This document shows, in pieces, positions 56,697 through 64,000 of a stretch of DNA of 64,000 nucleotides; the stretch's first letter is position 1, and each line of letters opens with the position of its first letter. Below the pieces are notes generated by a model. It had not been told where the DNA came from. It saw only the letters and a list, made by a program, of their open reading frames with translations, and searched no databases. The position numbers and the translations under genes are program-made. The stretch lies in the NCBI RefSeq assembly GCF_016741875.1, contig NZ_JAERRF010000001.1, positions 434,001 through 498,000 on the forward strand, in the 5' to 3' direction. Origin of the DNA: Streptomyces coffeae (lineage in GTDB: Bacteria > Actinomycetota > Actinomycetes > Streptomycetales > Streptomycetaceae).

Positions 56697-57836
56697 ATGT
56701 CGAACCACTGGCCGGACGCCTGGACCGACACTGGGCACGCGCCGCACGAGGGCATCGTCCTCCCGTCGCGGCAACAGCGGCCGGTGCCGCTGCGGCGAAT
56801 ACCGCCGGACCCGTACCGGCCGCGCGAGGATGACGACGAGACCGCTGCCCGCCGCCGGTGGCCCCGGCGGCTGTGGCGGACGGTGGCCGTCGTGCTCTCG
56901 CTGGCCCTGCTCGGCGGCGGCACCGCCTACGTCTGGGCCACGTCCAAGCTCAACAACGAGGTCGACCTGGGCAGGGTCGAGCACCGTCCCCCGAAGGGCA
57001 AGGGCACCAACTACCTCATCGTGGGCTCCGACAGCCGTGACGGCCTCTCCGGCAAGGACAAGAAGGACCTGCACACCGGATCGGCCGAAGGCCGTCGCAC
57101 CGACTCGATGATGGTGCTGCACACCGGCGCCCACGGCACCACGCTGATGAGCCTGCCGCGCGACTCGTGGGTGACCCTCCCGCCGTACACCTTCCCCATG
57201 ACCGGCAAGCGCCCGGGGGCGTCGAAGAACAAGCTCAACGCCGCGTTCTCGCTGGGCGGTCCCGAACTGCTGGTGCGGACTGTGGAGCACAACACCGGGC
57301 TGCGCATCGACCACTACGCGGAGATCGGCTTCGCGGGATTCGTGAACGTCGTCGACTCGGTGGGCGGGGTCCGGATGTGCCTGCCCAGGCCCATCAAGGA
57401 CGAGAAGTCGGGCGCCGACCTGAAGAAGGGCTGCCAGACCCTGAACGGCGCCCAGGCATTGGCCTTCGTCCGTCAGCGTCACCAGGAGGCCAAGGGAGAC
57501 CTCGGCCGTAGCCAGAACCAGCAGAAGTTCCTGTCCGCCCTCGCGAAGAAGGCCGCGGAGCCGGGCCATGTTCTCGTCCCGTGGGAGGTCTTCCCGACCG
57601 TGGGGGCGGGCCTGGACACCCTCATCGTGGACAAGGACATGGACCTGCGGACGCTCACGTCCCTGTTCGAGGCGATGCAGGGGGTCGCGGGCGGGAGCGG
57701 CAAACAGCTGAACGTCCCCGTGGCGAGCCTCGGCTTCCGGACGCCCAAGGGCAGCGCGGTGAAATGGGACGACAAGCGGGCGAAGAAGCTCTTCGAGCAG
57801 TTGAGGAACGACCGGCCAGTGCCTCTTACTGGGTGA
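56697..57836 (+). CDS. LytR-CpsA-Psr family glycopolymer transferase
   Basis: A 379-residue LCP protein that would attach glycopolymers to peptidoglycan. Cytoplasmic proline/arginine-rich N-terminus, one helix (about 62-82, TVAVVLSLALLGGGTAYVW), then the LCP domain with NYLIVGSDSRDG, RRTDSMMVLHT, LMSLPRDSWV and AFVRQRH, which carry the Asp/Arg residues binding pyrophosphate and magnesium. It lies 17 bases after the polysaccharide synthase gene, so it may anchor that polymer to the wall. Confidence 0.93.
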   Translation: MSNHWPDAWTDTGHAPHEGIVLPSRQQRPVPLRRIPPDPYRPREDDDETAARRRWPRRLWRTVAVVLSLALLGGGTAYVWATSKLNNEVDLGRVEHRPPKGKGTNYLIVGSDSRDGLSGKDKKDLHTGSAEGRRTDSMMVLHTGAHGTTLMSLPRDSWVTLPPYTFPMTGKRPGASKNKLNAAFSLGGPELLVRTVEHNTGLRIDHYAEIGFAGFVNVVDSVGGVRMCLPRPIKDEKSGADLKKGCQTLNGAQALAFVRQRHQEAKGDLGRSQNQQKFLSALAKKAAEPGHVLVPWEVFPTVGAGLDTLIVDKDMDLRTLTSLFEAMQGVAGGSGKQLNVPVASLGFRTPKGSAVKWDDKRAKKLFEQLRNDRPVPLTG

Positions 57837-58581
57837 AGAAGGACGGCGGGTGGGTGGGGTCGGCCGAGCAGATGAACAGCCCGGCGTGGCTGGCCCGTCC
57901 GACCGTCATCCCGGTCGGTTCGCGGTCCTCTTCGCTGTCTGTGTCCTCGTAGGTGTCGAACTGGAGGAACAGCGCGAGTGGTTGCCCGCAGACGCCGCAC
58001 TCCAGCGATGACGGCATGTCCGTGGTCGCCCAGCCCATGCTGCCGCCCAGCTTCCAGCCGGAGAGAACTGACGTGTCGCGGTAGTGGTCCTCGTCCAACT
58101 GCTCCCTGAGGGCGTCGGCCAACTCCTCCACCCAGGGGTACTCCACCGCACGCTCCGGACGCAGCACACACGGCCGCGGCAGCATGTCCTCGTCGTACAC
58201 CCAGTGCTCTTCGGGGTCGGGCTGGTCGGCGAGGGGCTCGGTGACATCCGAGGCCCGCCGCCACACCAGTTGGCACAACTGTCCCCACCCCTCCGGGTGG
58301 GGCTGGTCGTGCCACTCGGGACACCAGAGGAGTTGGACGAGATCCGTTCCGGGCAGGAACGGTGCCTCGGGGAAGTCGGCGGCGGTCAGCTGAGCGATAG
58401 CGACCAGGGGGTACGGCCCCTGGGGCTTGCCGTTGACGTCCTTGTGCTCGGCACAGTCGGGCCAGGGCTCATCGGCGGGCCACCACAGGGGCCCGCCGAT
58501 GTGGCTCTCCCGGATGCCCGGGGTGCCCCGGCGCGGGTGCAGCCGGACGGTGCTCCGGGCGTAGGGGGTGAGGTCAGGCAA
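57826..58581 (-). CDS. DUF1963/YwqG-like protein
   Basis: About 251 residues. GGPLWWPADEPWPDC near residue 30, repeated FLPGTDLVQLLWCP and two CxxC-type pairs (ECGVCG, later FICSADP) resemble the DUF1963 family of Streptomyces. TTG 58581 is chosen because it overlaps the DUF397 stop by eight bases, suggesting coupling; ATG 58701 would lie inside the DUF397 gene. The 3' end overlaps the convergent LCP gene by 11 bases. Function unknown. Confidence 0.7.
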   Translation of the reverse strand: MPDLTPYARSTVRLHPRRGTPGIRESHIGGPLWWPADEPWPDCAEHKDVNGKPQGPYPLVAIAQLTAADFPEAPFLPGTDLVQLLWCPEWHDQPHPEGWGQLCQLVWRRASDVTEPLADQPDPEEHWVYDEDMLPRPCVLRPERAVEYPWVEELADALREQLDEDHYRDTSVLSGWKLGGSMGWATTDMPSSLECGVCGQPLALFLQFDTYEDTDSEEDREPTGMTVGRASHAGLFICSADPTHPPSFFTQ

Positions 58582-58819
58582 CGGTCGAGGCGTACGAGAC
58601 GAAGGCGGTCCAGGTGGCCGGTGCGACGGCGAGTTGGGGACCGTCGGGGTTCTTGGAGTCGCGGATGTGGATGGTGCCACAGGGGTCGGCGGCGACCTCA
58701 ACGCAGGCGGGGCCGTCGGCTGTGCTGTAGCTGCTCTTCATCCAGGCAACCTCGACGCAATCGGGGCCGTCGGCTGTGCTGTAGCTGCTTTTTATCCACT
58801 CAAAGGGCTTGAGGGTCAT
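58574..58819 (-). CDS. DUF397 small protein with duplicated motif
   Basis: An 81-residue member of DUF397, the small partners of DUF5753 regulators (whiJ-like cassettes). The usual single motif is present twice: WIKSSYSTADGPDCVEVA (8-25) and WMKSSYSTADGPACVEVA (26-43), then IHIRDSKNPDGPQLAVAP and WTAFV. Its ATG overlaps the stop of the regulator gene in an ATGA arrangement. Such proteins may antagonise the partner regulator (family knowledge, few cases tested). Confidence 0.92.
   Translation of the reverse strand: MTLKPFEWIKSSYSTADGPDCVEVAWMKSSYSTADGPACVEVAADPCGTIHIRDSKNPDGPQLAVAPATWTAFVSYASTVA
58691..58798 (-). repeat. 54-bp tandem duplication inside the DUF397 gene
   Basis: Two 18-codon units (58745-58798 and 58691-58744) nearly identical at DNA level, so the duplication is recent. 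It lengthens the protein without breaking the frame. Confidence 0.9.
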
Positions 58820-59628
58820 GTCTCTCCCAGCACTTTCTCGATGAAGGCCAGTGACTCATGGGGCGTGAGCGCCTGCGCCCGGATGATCCCATAGCGCATC
58901 TCAAGGATGTGGATCTCCTTGGGAACGGCAACCACGCGGCTGAAGAGCTGGACTTCGGTATGGCCGACCGTCGTGCCGTCACGGAGCTTCAACAGCCGGA
59001 ACGGACCATCGACTCCTGAGTTCTCCTCACGACACAGCGGCAGGACCTGAAGATCCACGTTCCTCAACTGGCCAATCTCCAACAGGCGTTCGAGCTGTCT
59101 CCGCATCACCATTTTACCTCCGATGCGAAGGCGCAGCGTCGACTCGCATTGGACAAAGTTGAAGAGCGGGTGTGCGGACGCGGCATCGAGGATCTCCTGT
59201 CGCGCCATGCGGCCAGCTACTCGCTGCTCCACCTCTTCCTCGGTGAACACCGGACGTCGTCCGCGGAACACCGCCCGCGCATACTCCTCGGTCTGCAACA
59301 GCCCTTGGATGACCGAGTTGTTGTACGCAGACAGCTCCGCAGCCTCCGCCTCCAACTTCGCCAGGTCCCGGACCTTCTTGGGATACCGCGCCTCCGCGAC
59401 ATCCGTCTTCATCGCGGCGATCTTGCCGCTCGCCCCCAGCACCTCATCCGCCTTGTCGAGGAACTCAACACTGGGGATCCGCCGCGCCCGCTCGACCGCC
59501 GAGACCTGTTCCTCGCCGTAGCCGATCGCCGCGCCCAACTCCGCCTGTTTCAGCCCGGCCGCCTCCCGCCAGAGCTTGATCTGACGGCCGACCGCCTTCA
59601 ATACAGCGGCGCTCTCCTCGTCCTCCAT
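58816..59628 (-). CDS. XRE-family regulator with DUF5753 domain
   Basis: A 270-residue protein. N-terminal HTH (about 10-65; LKQAELGAAIGYGEEQVSAVERARRIPS) and a C-terminal DUF5753 domain from about residue 90 (QGLLQTEEYARAVF, RMARQEILD, ESTLRLRIGGKMVMRRQLERLLE, ALTPHESLAFIE). Streptomyces genomes carry many such regulator-DUF397 pairs affecting development and antibiotic production. Coupled to the DUF397 gene downstream. Confidence 0.93.
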   Translation of the reverse strand: MEDEESAAVLKAVGRQIKLWREAAGLKQAELGAAIGYGEEQVSAVERARRIPSVEFLDKADEVLGASGKIAAMKTDVAEARYPKKVRDLAKLEAEAAELSAYNNSVIQGLLQTEEYARAVFRGRRPVFTEEEVEQRVAGRMARQEILDAASAHPLFNFVQCESTLRLRIGGKMVMRRQLERLLEIGQLRNVDLQVLPLCREENSGVDGPFRLLKLRDGTTVGHTEVQLFSRVVAVPKEIHILEMRYGIIRAQALTPHESLAFIEKVLGET

Positions 59629-59737
59629 ACCGGCCCACCTCCCGAGCTAGCCCCCCGCCCTCATGAGCCTAGGCACGGACGGCCACGCTGAGTGACGAGC
59701 GCCAAACAAATCACTCGAACCGGCAGTTCCGTTTCAT

Positions 59738-60448
59738 CTACGGGGCCAGGATGTCCAGTTCGCGCAGCGCGCCCACGGTGATCTCGCGGGTGTACGCCTC
59801 CGCCCGCTCCGCGTCCCGCGCCCGGACCGCTTCGGCGACCCGCACATGGAGGGTGACCGCCTCCGGGTCGGGGTCGGTGAACATCACCTGGTGTTCGGTG
59901 CGGCCGGTCAGTACCTCGGCGACCACATCGCCGAGCCGGGCGAACATCTCATTGCCGGAGGCGCGCAGGACCACCCGGTGGAAAGCGATGTCGTGCACCA
60001 GGTATCCGGCCAGTTGCTGTCCCCGTGAGGTGGCCACCATGCCGAGGGCGTGCTCGGTCAGCTCGGCGCACTGCTCGGGGGTGGCGTGTTCGGCGGCCAG
60101 GGCCGCCGCGGCCGGTTCGACCGCCGAGCGCAGCGCGGTCAGCGAGCGGAGCTGGCGGGGGCGGTCGGGACCGGCCAGCCGCCAGCGGATGACCTGGGGA
60201 TCGAAGACGTCCCAGTCCTCGGCCGGGCGGACCGTCACCCCGACCCGGCGGCGGGACTCCACCAGGTGCATGGATTCCAGGACCCGTACCGCCTCCCGGA
60301 CGACCGTGCGCGAGACCTCGAACCGCTGCTCCAGCTCATCGGTGCGCAGCACCGTCCCCGGCGGATAGTCACCCGCGGTGATCGCGGGCCCGATGGTCTG
60401 TAGCACCCGGGCATGCGGCCCCCGCCCCTTGGGCCCCTGATCGTCCAT
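59738..60448 (-). CDS. FadR-type GntR regulator, probable gluconate repressor
   Basis: A 236-residue protein: winged helix at about 14-80 (YPPGTVLRTDELEQRFEVSRTVVREAVRVLESMHLVES) and an FCD ligand domain (about 95-225) with the metal-binding pattern including HDIAFHRVV and a later LHVRVAEAV. Divergent from gluconokinase and permease genes with a shared 133-base operator region, so it most likely represses them and is released by gluconate or a phosphate derivative (inference). Confidence 0.9.
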   Translation of the reverse strand: MDDQGPKGRGPHARVLQTIGPAITAGDYPPGTVLRTDELEQRFEVSRTVVREAVRVLESMHLVESRRRVGVTVRPAEDWDVFDPQVIRWRLAGPDRPRQLRSLTALRSAVEPAAAALAAEHATPEQCAELTEHALGMVATSRGQQLAGYLVHDIAFHRVVLRASGNEMFARLGDVVAEVLTGRTEHQVMFTDPDPEAVTLHVRVAEAVRARDAERAEAYTREITVGALRELDILAP

Positions 60449-60486
60449 GGGATCAGCCTACGTGCCACGCCCGGAGCAAATAAGTA

Positions 60487-60500
60487 TGACTTTTGAGTCA
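60487..60500. promoter_or_regulatory. Candidate GntR operator in the gluconate divergent region
   Basis: TGACT-TTTG-AGTCA is a perfect 5-bp inverted repeat around a four-base spacer in an AT-rich patch. A second small palindrome TACG-T-CGTA lies at 60513-60521. Both are between the divergent regulator and gluconokinase starts. Confidence 0.55.
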
Positions 60501-60581
60501 CGGACTCTTGAATACGTCGTACCTGTGGGGTTGAGTGTGCCGCGGCGCCGAGGTCGACGAAGACAGCGAGGTTTCACCGCA

Positions 60582-61097
60582 ATGCACAGCCCCCCGGTAG
60601 TTGTCGTCATGGGAGTGTCCGGAACGGGCAAGACCACGGTCGGGCCGCTGCTGGCCGACCGGCTCGGCGTGCCGTACGCCGAGGCCGACGACTTCCACCC
60701 GCCGGCCAACATAGCCAAGATGTCGGCCGGGATCCCGCTGGACGACGAGGACCGCCTGCCCTGGCTCGACGCCATCGGCGCATGGGCCCGGGACCACGCC
60801 GACCGCGGTGGTGTGGTCAGCTGCTCCGCGCTCAAGCGGGGCTACCGGGACCGGCTGCGCGCGGCCAACCCCGAGGCCGTCTTCCTCCATCTGACCGGCG
60901 ATCGCCCGACGGTCGCCGAGCGGATGAAGGCCCGCACGGGCCATTTCTTCTCCGACCGGATGCTCGACTCCCAGCTCGCCACGCTCGAACCGCTCGAGCC
61001 GGACGAGAACGGCATGGCCCTGGACATCTCCCCGGAGCCCGAGGCCATCGCCGAGCGGGCCGCCGCCGAACTGCGGCGGCGGGCCGCGCAGAAGTGA
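60582..61097 (+). CDS. gntK: Gluconokinase
   Basis: Phosphorylates gluconate to 6-phosphogluconate, entering the pentose phosphate pathway. The 171-residue protein has the P-loop GVSGTGKTT (about 12-20), the gluconate-binding EADDFHPPANIAKM, a CSALKRGYRD motif and FLHLTGD. ATG 60582 is chosen as the family start; the upstream frame (from 60447) would read through the operator region. Confidence 0.96.
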   Translation: MHSPPVVVVMGVSGTGKTTVGPLLADRLGVPYAEADDFHPPANIAKMSAGIPLDDEDRLPWLDAIGAWARDHADRGGVVSCSALKRGYRDRLRAANPEAVFLHLTGDRPTVAERMKARTGHFFSDRMLDSQLATLEPLEPDENGMALDISPEPEAIAERAAAELRRRAAQK

Positions 61098-61129
61098 CAC
61101 CGCCAGGTACCGCTACGTAAGGAACCGCC

Positions 61130-62527
61130 GTGACCAGACTCAGCGTTGAGATGCTGGCAGCGGACACCGTCGACCCGATCACGTCGGCAGGTCACGCACA
61201 GCTGGGGATCGCCGTACTCCTCGGCATCGCCGTCATCGTTCTGCTCATCACCACGTTCAAGCTGCACGCCTTTCTGTCGCTGACCATCGGTTCGCTGGTG
61301 CTGGGCGCCGCCGCGGGGGCGCCGCTGGACAAGGCGATAGCCAGCTTCACGGCCGGGCTCGGGACCACGGTCGCGGGCGTCGGGGTGCTGATCGCGCTGG
61401 GCTCCATATTGGGGCGGCTGCTCGCCGACTCGGGCGGTGCCGACGAGATCGTCGACACCATCCTGGCGAAGGCGAGCGGTCGCACCATGCCCTGGGCGAT
61501 GGCGTTGATCGCGGCACTGATCGGACTGCCGCTGTTCTTCGAGGTCGGCATCGTGCTGCTGATCCCGGTGGTGCTGATGGTCGCCAAGCGCGGCAACTAC
61601 TCGCTGATACGCATCGGCATCCCGGCCCTCGCGGGCCTGTCCGTGATGCACGGTCTGGTGCCGCCGCACCCCGGCCCGCTGGCCGCGATCGACGCGGTCC
61701 ACGCCAACTTGGGCGTCACCCTGGCCCTCGGGGTTCTGGTCGCGCTGCCCACCGTGGTCATCGCCGGACCGCTGTTCGCGCGGTACGCGGCCCGCTGGGT
61801 GGACGTCACCCCGCCGGAGCGGATGATCCCGCAGCGCCCGTCGGAGGATCTGGAGCGGCGGCCGGGCTTCGCCGCCACCGTGGCCACCGTGCTGCTGCCG
61901 GTGGTGCTGATGCTGGGCAAGGCGCTCACCGACATCGTGGTGGACGACCCGGAGAACGGGGTCCAGCGAGCCATGGACGTCATCGGCTCGCCCCTGATCG
62001 CGCTGCTGGCGGCGGTGATCGTCGGGATGTTCACGCTCGGCCGGGCCGCGGGCTTCACCCGGGACCGGATCACCTCCACCGTGGAGATCTCGCTCGCTCC
62101 CATCGCCGGGATCCTGCTGATCGTCGGCGCGGGCGGCGGTTTCAAGCAGACCCTCATCGACATCGGCGTCGGCCAGATGATCCTGGACTTCTCCAAGGAC
62201 TGGAACATCTCCGCGCTGCTGCTGGCCTGGCTGATCGCGGTCGCCATCCGGCTGGCGACCGGCTCGGCGACCGTGGCCACCATTTCCGCCGCGGGTCTGG
62301 TGGCACCGCTGGCCGCCGATATGTCCACCACCCACACCGCCCTGCTGGTCCTCGCCATCGGCGCCGGTTCGCTGTTCTTCAGCCATGTCAACGACGCGGG
62401 GTTCTGGCTGGTGAAGGAGTACTTCGGGATGAGCGTGGGACAGACCGTACGGACCTGGTCGGTGATGGAGACGCTCATCTCGGTGACCGGGCTCGGCTGT
62501 GTGCTGCTGCTCTCACTCGTGCTCTGA
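61130..62527 (+). CDS. Gluconate:H+ symporter, GntP family
   Basis: A 465-residue permease with about 12-14 hydrophobic segments. Family landmarks: FKLHAFLSLTIGSLVLG, GFGxxx-type AGLGTTVAGVGVLIALGSILGRLL, LIGLPLFFEVGIVLLIP, HGLVPPHPGPLAAI and ATGSATVATISAAGLVAP, and SHVNDAGFWLVKEYFGM near the end. GTG 61130 has AAGGA upstream. It follows gntK by 32 bases, one operon. Confidence 0.95.
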   Translation: MTRLSVEMLAADTVDPITSAGHAQLGIAVLLGIAVIVLLITTFKLHAFLSLTIGSLVLGAAAGAPLDKAIASFTAGLGTTVAGVGVLIALGSILGRLLADSGGADEIVDTILAKASGRTMPWAMALIAALIGLPLFFEVGIVLLIPVVLMVAKRGNYSLIRIGIPALAGLSVMHGLVPPHPGPLAAIDAVHANLGVTLALGVLVALPTVVIAGPLFARYAARWVDVTPPERMIPQRPSEDLERRPGFAATVATVLLPVVLMLGKALTDIVVDDPENGVQRAMDVIGSPLIALLAAVIVGMFTLGRAAGFTRDRITSTVEISLAPIAGILLIVGAGGGFKQTLIDIGVGQMILDFSKDWNISALLLAWLIAVAIRLATGSATVATISAAGLVAPLAADMSTTHTALLVLAIGAGSLFFSHVNDAGFWLVKEYFGMSVGQTVRTWSVMETLISVTGLGCVLLLSLVL

Positions 62528-62555
62528 CGCGCTGACGTGCTCTGACGCGCTGACG
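62520..62555 (+). repeat. Tandem 18-bp repeats over the gntP stop
   Basis: Two exact copies of TGCTCTGACGCGCTGACG (62520-62537 and 62538-62555), with a third partial copy after. The first includes the permease stop codon. Confidence 0.9.
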
Positions 62556-62707
62556 TGTTCTGAAGCGTTCGAACGCGTGCGGAAGAGTTCGGAGGAGTTC
62601 TGGAAAAACATCCGCACGGAGCACATCCATTGGCCCCTGTCGCGCGTCATCAAGGGGAGCGGCATTGTTATGCCGCCGTACGGCAGGGGCATTTTGGAGA
62701 AAATATC

Positions 62708-63601
62708 TTGAGAACCGGCATGAAGAGCGTACGTCGCGTCTCCGCGGCGGTCGTCACCGCGGGTGCCGTGCTGGCGGCGGGGGCGTTCTCCGCCACCGCG
62801 CAGGCCGCCGCGGTCGCCACGCCCTCGATCGCCGCCAAGGGCGGCTATGTGATGAACAACAGCACGGGGAAGAGCCTCTACACCAAGGCGGCCGACACCC
62901 GTCGTTCCACCGGCTCCACCACCAAGATCATGACGGCGCGGGTGGTGCTCGCGCAGCCGAACCTGAACCTTGACGCCAAGGTGACGGTCCAGAAGGCGTA
63001 CAGCGACTACATCGTCGACAACAACTACGCCTCCTCGGCGCGGCTGATCGTCGGTGACAAGGTCACCGTCCGTCAGCTGCTGTACGGGCTGATGCTGCCG
63101 TCCGGCTGCGACGCGGCGTATGCGCTGGCGGACAAGTTCGGCAGTGGCTCCACGCGGTCCGCCCGGGTGAAGTCGTTCATCGGCAAGATGAACACCACCG
63201 CCAGGAACCTGGGCATGACCAACACCCACTTCGACTCGTTCGACGGCATCGGGCACGGGGCGAACTACTCCACCCCGCGCGATCTGACGAAGCTCGCCAG
63301 CAACGCGATGAAGTACTCGACGTTCCGGTCGGTCGTGAAGACCAAGTCGACCAAGCAGAAGGTGACCACGAAGAGCGGTGGCTACCGCTACATGTCGTGG
63401 AGCAACACCAACAACCTGCTCAGCAGCTACTCGGGCACGATCGGCGTGAAGACCGGCTCCGGCCCCGAGGCCAAGTACTGCCTGGTCTTCGCCGCCACCC
63501 GGAACGGCAAGACGGTCATCGGCACGGTGCTCGCCTCCACCTCGGTGGACGCCCGCACCTCCGACGCCAAGAAGCTGATGGACTACGGCTTCAAGAAGTA
63601 G
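62708..63601 (+). CDS. K15-type serine DD-transpeptidase/carboxypeptidase (penicillin-binding protein)
   Basis: A 297-residue secreted penicillin-binding protein closely matching, from memory, the Streptomyces K15 DD-transpeptidase. Signal peptide ends AQAAA; the catalytic motifs are STTK (SxxK, about 68-71), SGC in place of SxN (the same replacement as in K15) and KTG in GVKTGSG. TTG 62708 is chosen because GGAG lies eight bases upstream; ATG 62720 has no site. The leader (about 62590-62707) is unusually AT-rich, containing ATTTTGGAGAAAATATC. A strong terminator follows. Confidence 0.93.
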   Translation: MRTGMKSVRRVSAAVVTAGAVLAAGAFSATAQAAAVATPSIAAKGGYVMNNSTGKSLYTKAADTRRSTGSTTKIMTARVVLAQPNLNLDAKVTVQKAYSDYIVDNNYASSARLIVGDKVTVRQLLYGLMLPSGCDAAYALADKFGSGSTRSARVKSFIGKMNTTARNLGMTNTHFDSFDGIGHGANYSTPRDLTKLASNAMKYSTFRSVVKTKSTKQKVTTKSGGYRYMSWSNTNNLLSSYSGTIGVKTGSGPEAKYCLVFAATRNGKTVIGTVLASTSVDARTSDAKKLMDYGFKK

Positions 63602-63618
63602 TCCCTCCGCGCACGGGC

Positions 63619-63661
63619 AAGGGCCCGCTCGCCGACCGCACCGGTCGGCGAGCGGGCCCTT
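63619..63661 (+). terminator. Strong hairpin terminator after the K15-type gene
   Basis: A perfect 19-bp stem (63619-63637 with 63643-63661, starting AAGGGCCCGC) with a five-base loop. Confidence 0.92.
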
Positions 63662-63735
63662 CGCCTTGGTCACACTCGTTCTTTGTCACACGCGGCCGCC
63701 GCATATCCGCGATCTCGCCGGCGCAGAATCAGCCC

Positions 63736-64000
63736 ATGGGAAACGGGCAGACCGACACCACGACCGCGGACGCCTGGGCCGCCCTCGGCGGAACGCCGGA
63801 TCTGGCTGCCACGGTGACCTACGCGCCGTCGGCCGGGGCGCTGCCCGCCCGGCTGCCGGTGCGGGAGCTGGCACGCGCCACCGTGGGGGTGTGCTCGCTG
63901 GCCGCCGCCGAACTGGACGCCCGGCGCTCCGGCCGGCCGGTGGAGTCACTCGCGGAGATCCGGGTGGCCGAGGCCGCGGTGGCCACGGCCTTCGTCAGCG
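63736..64000 (+). CDS. CaiB/BaiF family CoA-transferase, 3'-truncated by the window edge
   Basis: Only the first 88 residues are inside the window. AWAALGGTPDLAATVTYAP, LPARLPVRELARATVGVCSLAAAELDARRSG and VAEAAVATAFVS match from memory the N-terminus of Streptomyces type-III CoA-transferases, which move CoA between acyl acids. The catalytic Asp is not yet reached, so the assignment rests on this N-terminal likeness. Confidence 0.65.
   Translation, partial: MGNGQTDTTTADAWAALGGTPDLAATVTYAPSAGALPARLPVRELARATVGVCSLAAAELDARRSGRPVESLAEIRVAEAAVATAFVS

Overview
The window is very GC-rich, dense with genes, uses GTG and TTG starts freely, and carries families typical of Streptomyces: DUF397 with a DUF5753 regulator, DUF2690, DUF3017, DUF6350, DUF4328, a SCO4848-type protein and a K15-type DD-transpeptidase. 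From memory, the gene order (purN-purH-folD-DUF3017-mdh, glycine-betaine genes, glyA, trpS, sdhCDAB, an acyl-CoA mutase) matches a conserved Streptomyces core-chromosome segment. I saw no tRNA, rRNA, CRISPR array, insertion sequence or prophage. Both end genes (DUF6350 at the left, a CoA-transferase at the right) run off the window.

Layout. 0-9 kb: purine and folate metabolism (purN, purH, folD), small membrane proteins, a membrane-anchored HTH protein and mdh. 8.9-13 kb: four same-strand genes of unknown function. The first two overlap and share a glycine-rich motif resembling bacterial amyloid-signalling sequences. The next two encode paired extracytoplasmic domains. 13-20.6 kb: a glycine-betaine module with betaine-aldehyde dehydrogenase, a choline-oxidase-like GMC enzyme and a complete ABC importer with a fused double permease. 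20.6-29.3 kb: PEP-mutase-like enzyme, MocR regulator, lipoprotein plus ATP-grasp pair, rocD, glyA, a sigma factor with an overlapping partner gene, and trpS. 29.5-37.6 kb: 2H phosphoesterase, YihY protein, DD-carboxypeptidase, a phosphoesterase with a collagen-like insert, a VanZ/RDD protein below a 17-bp palindrome, and a degenerate kinase. 37.9-41.3 kb: the succinate dehydrogenase operon. 41.5-49.9 kb: OHCU decarboxylase, GH20 hexosaminidase, DUF4328 protein, ECF sigma with a membrane partner, L,D-transpeptidase and a B12-type acyl-CoA mutase lacking its cobalamin domain. 50-54.2 kb: small proteins, B3/4 protein, PAF-acetylhydrolase-like lipase and amidase. 54.3-57.8 kb: an extracellular-polysaccharide module (small membrane protein, NodB/GT2 fusion, LCP enzyme). 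57.8-59.6 kb: DUF1963, DUF397 and DUF5753 genes. 59.7-62.5 kb: gluconate uptake and phosphorylation under a divergent GntR regulator. 62.7-64 kb: K15-type DD-transpeptidase and the partial CoA-transferase.

The most unusual signals are the shared amyloid-like motif of the 8.9-11.1 kb gene pair, two catalytic folds that have lost key residues (the kinase at 36.2 kb and the NodB domain at 54.8 kb), the collagen-like insert at 33.5 kb, the palindrome at 36.15 kb, and short tandem duplications lying on stop codons or inside coding ends.
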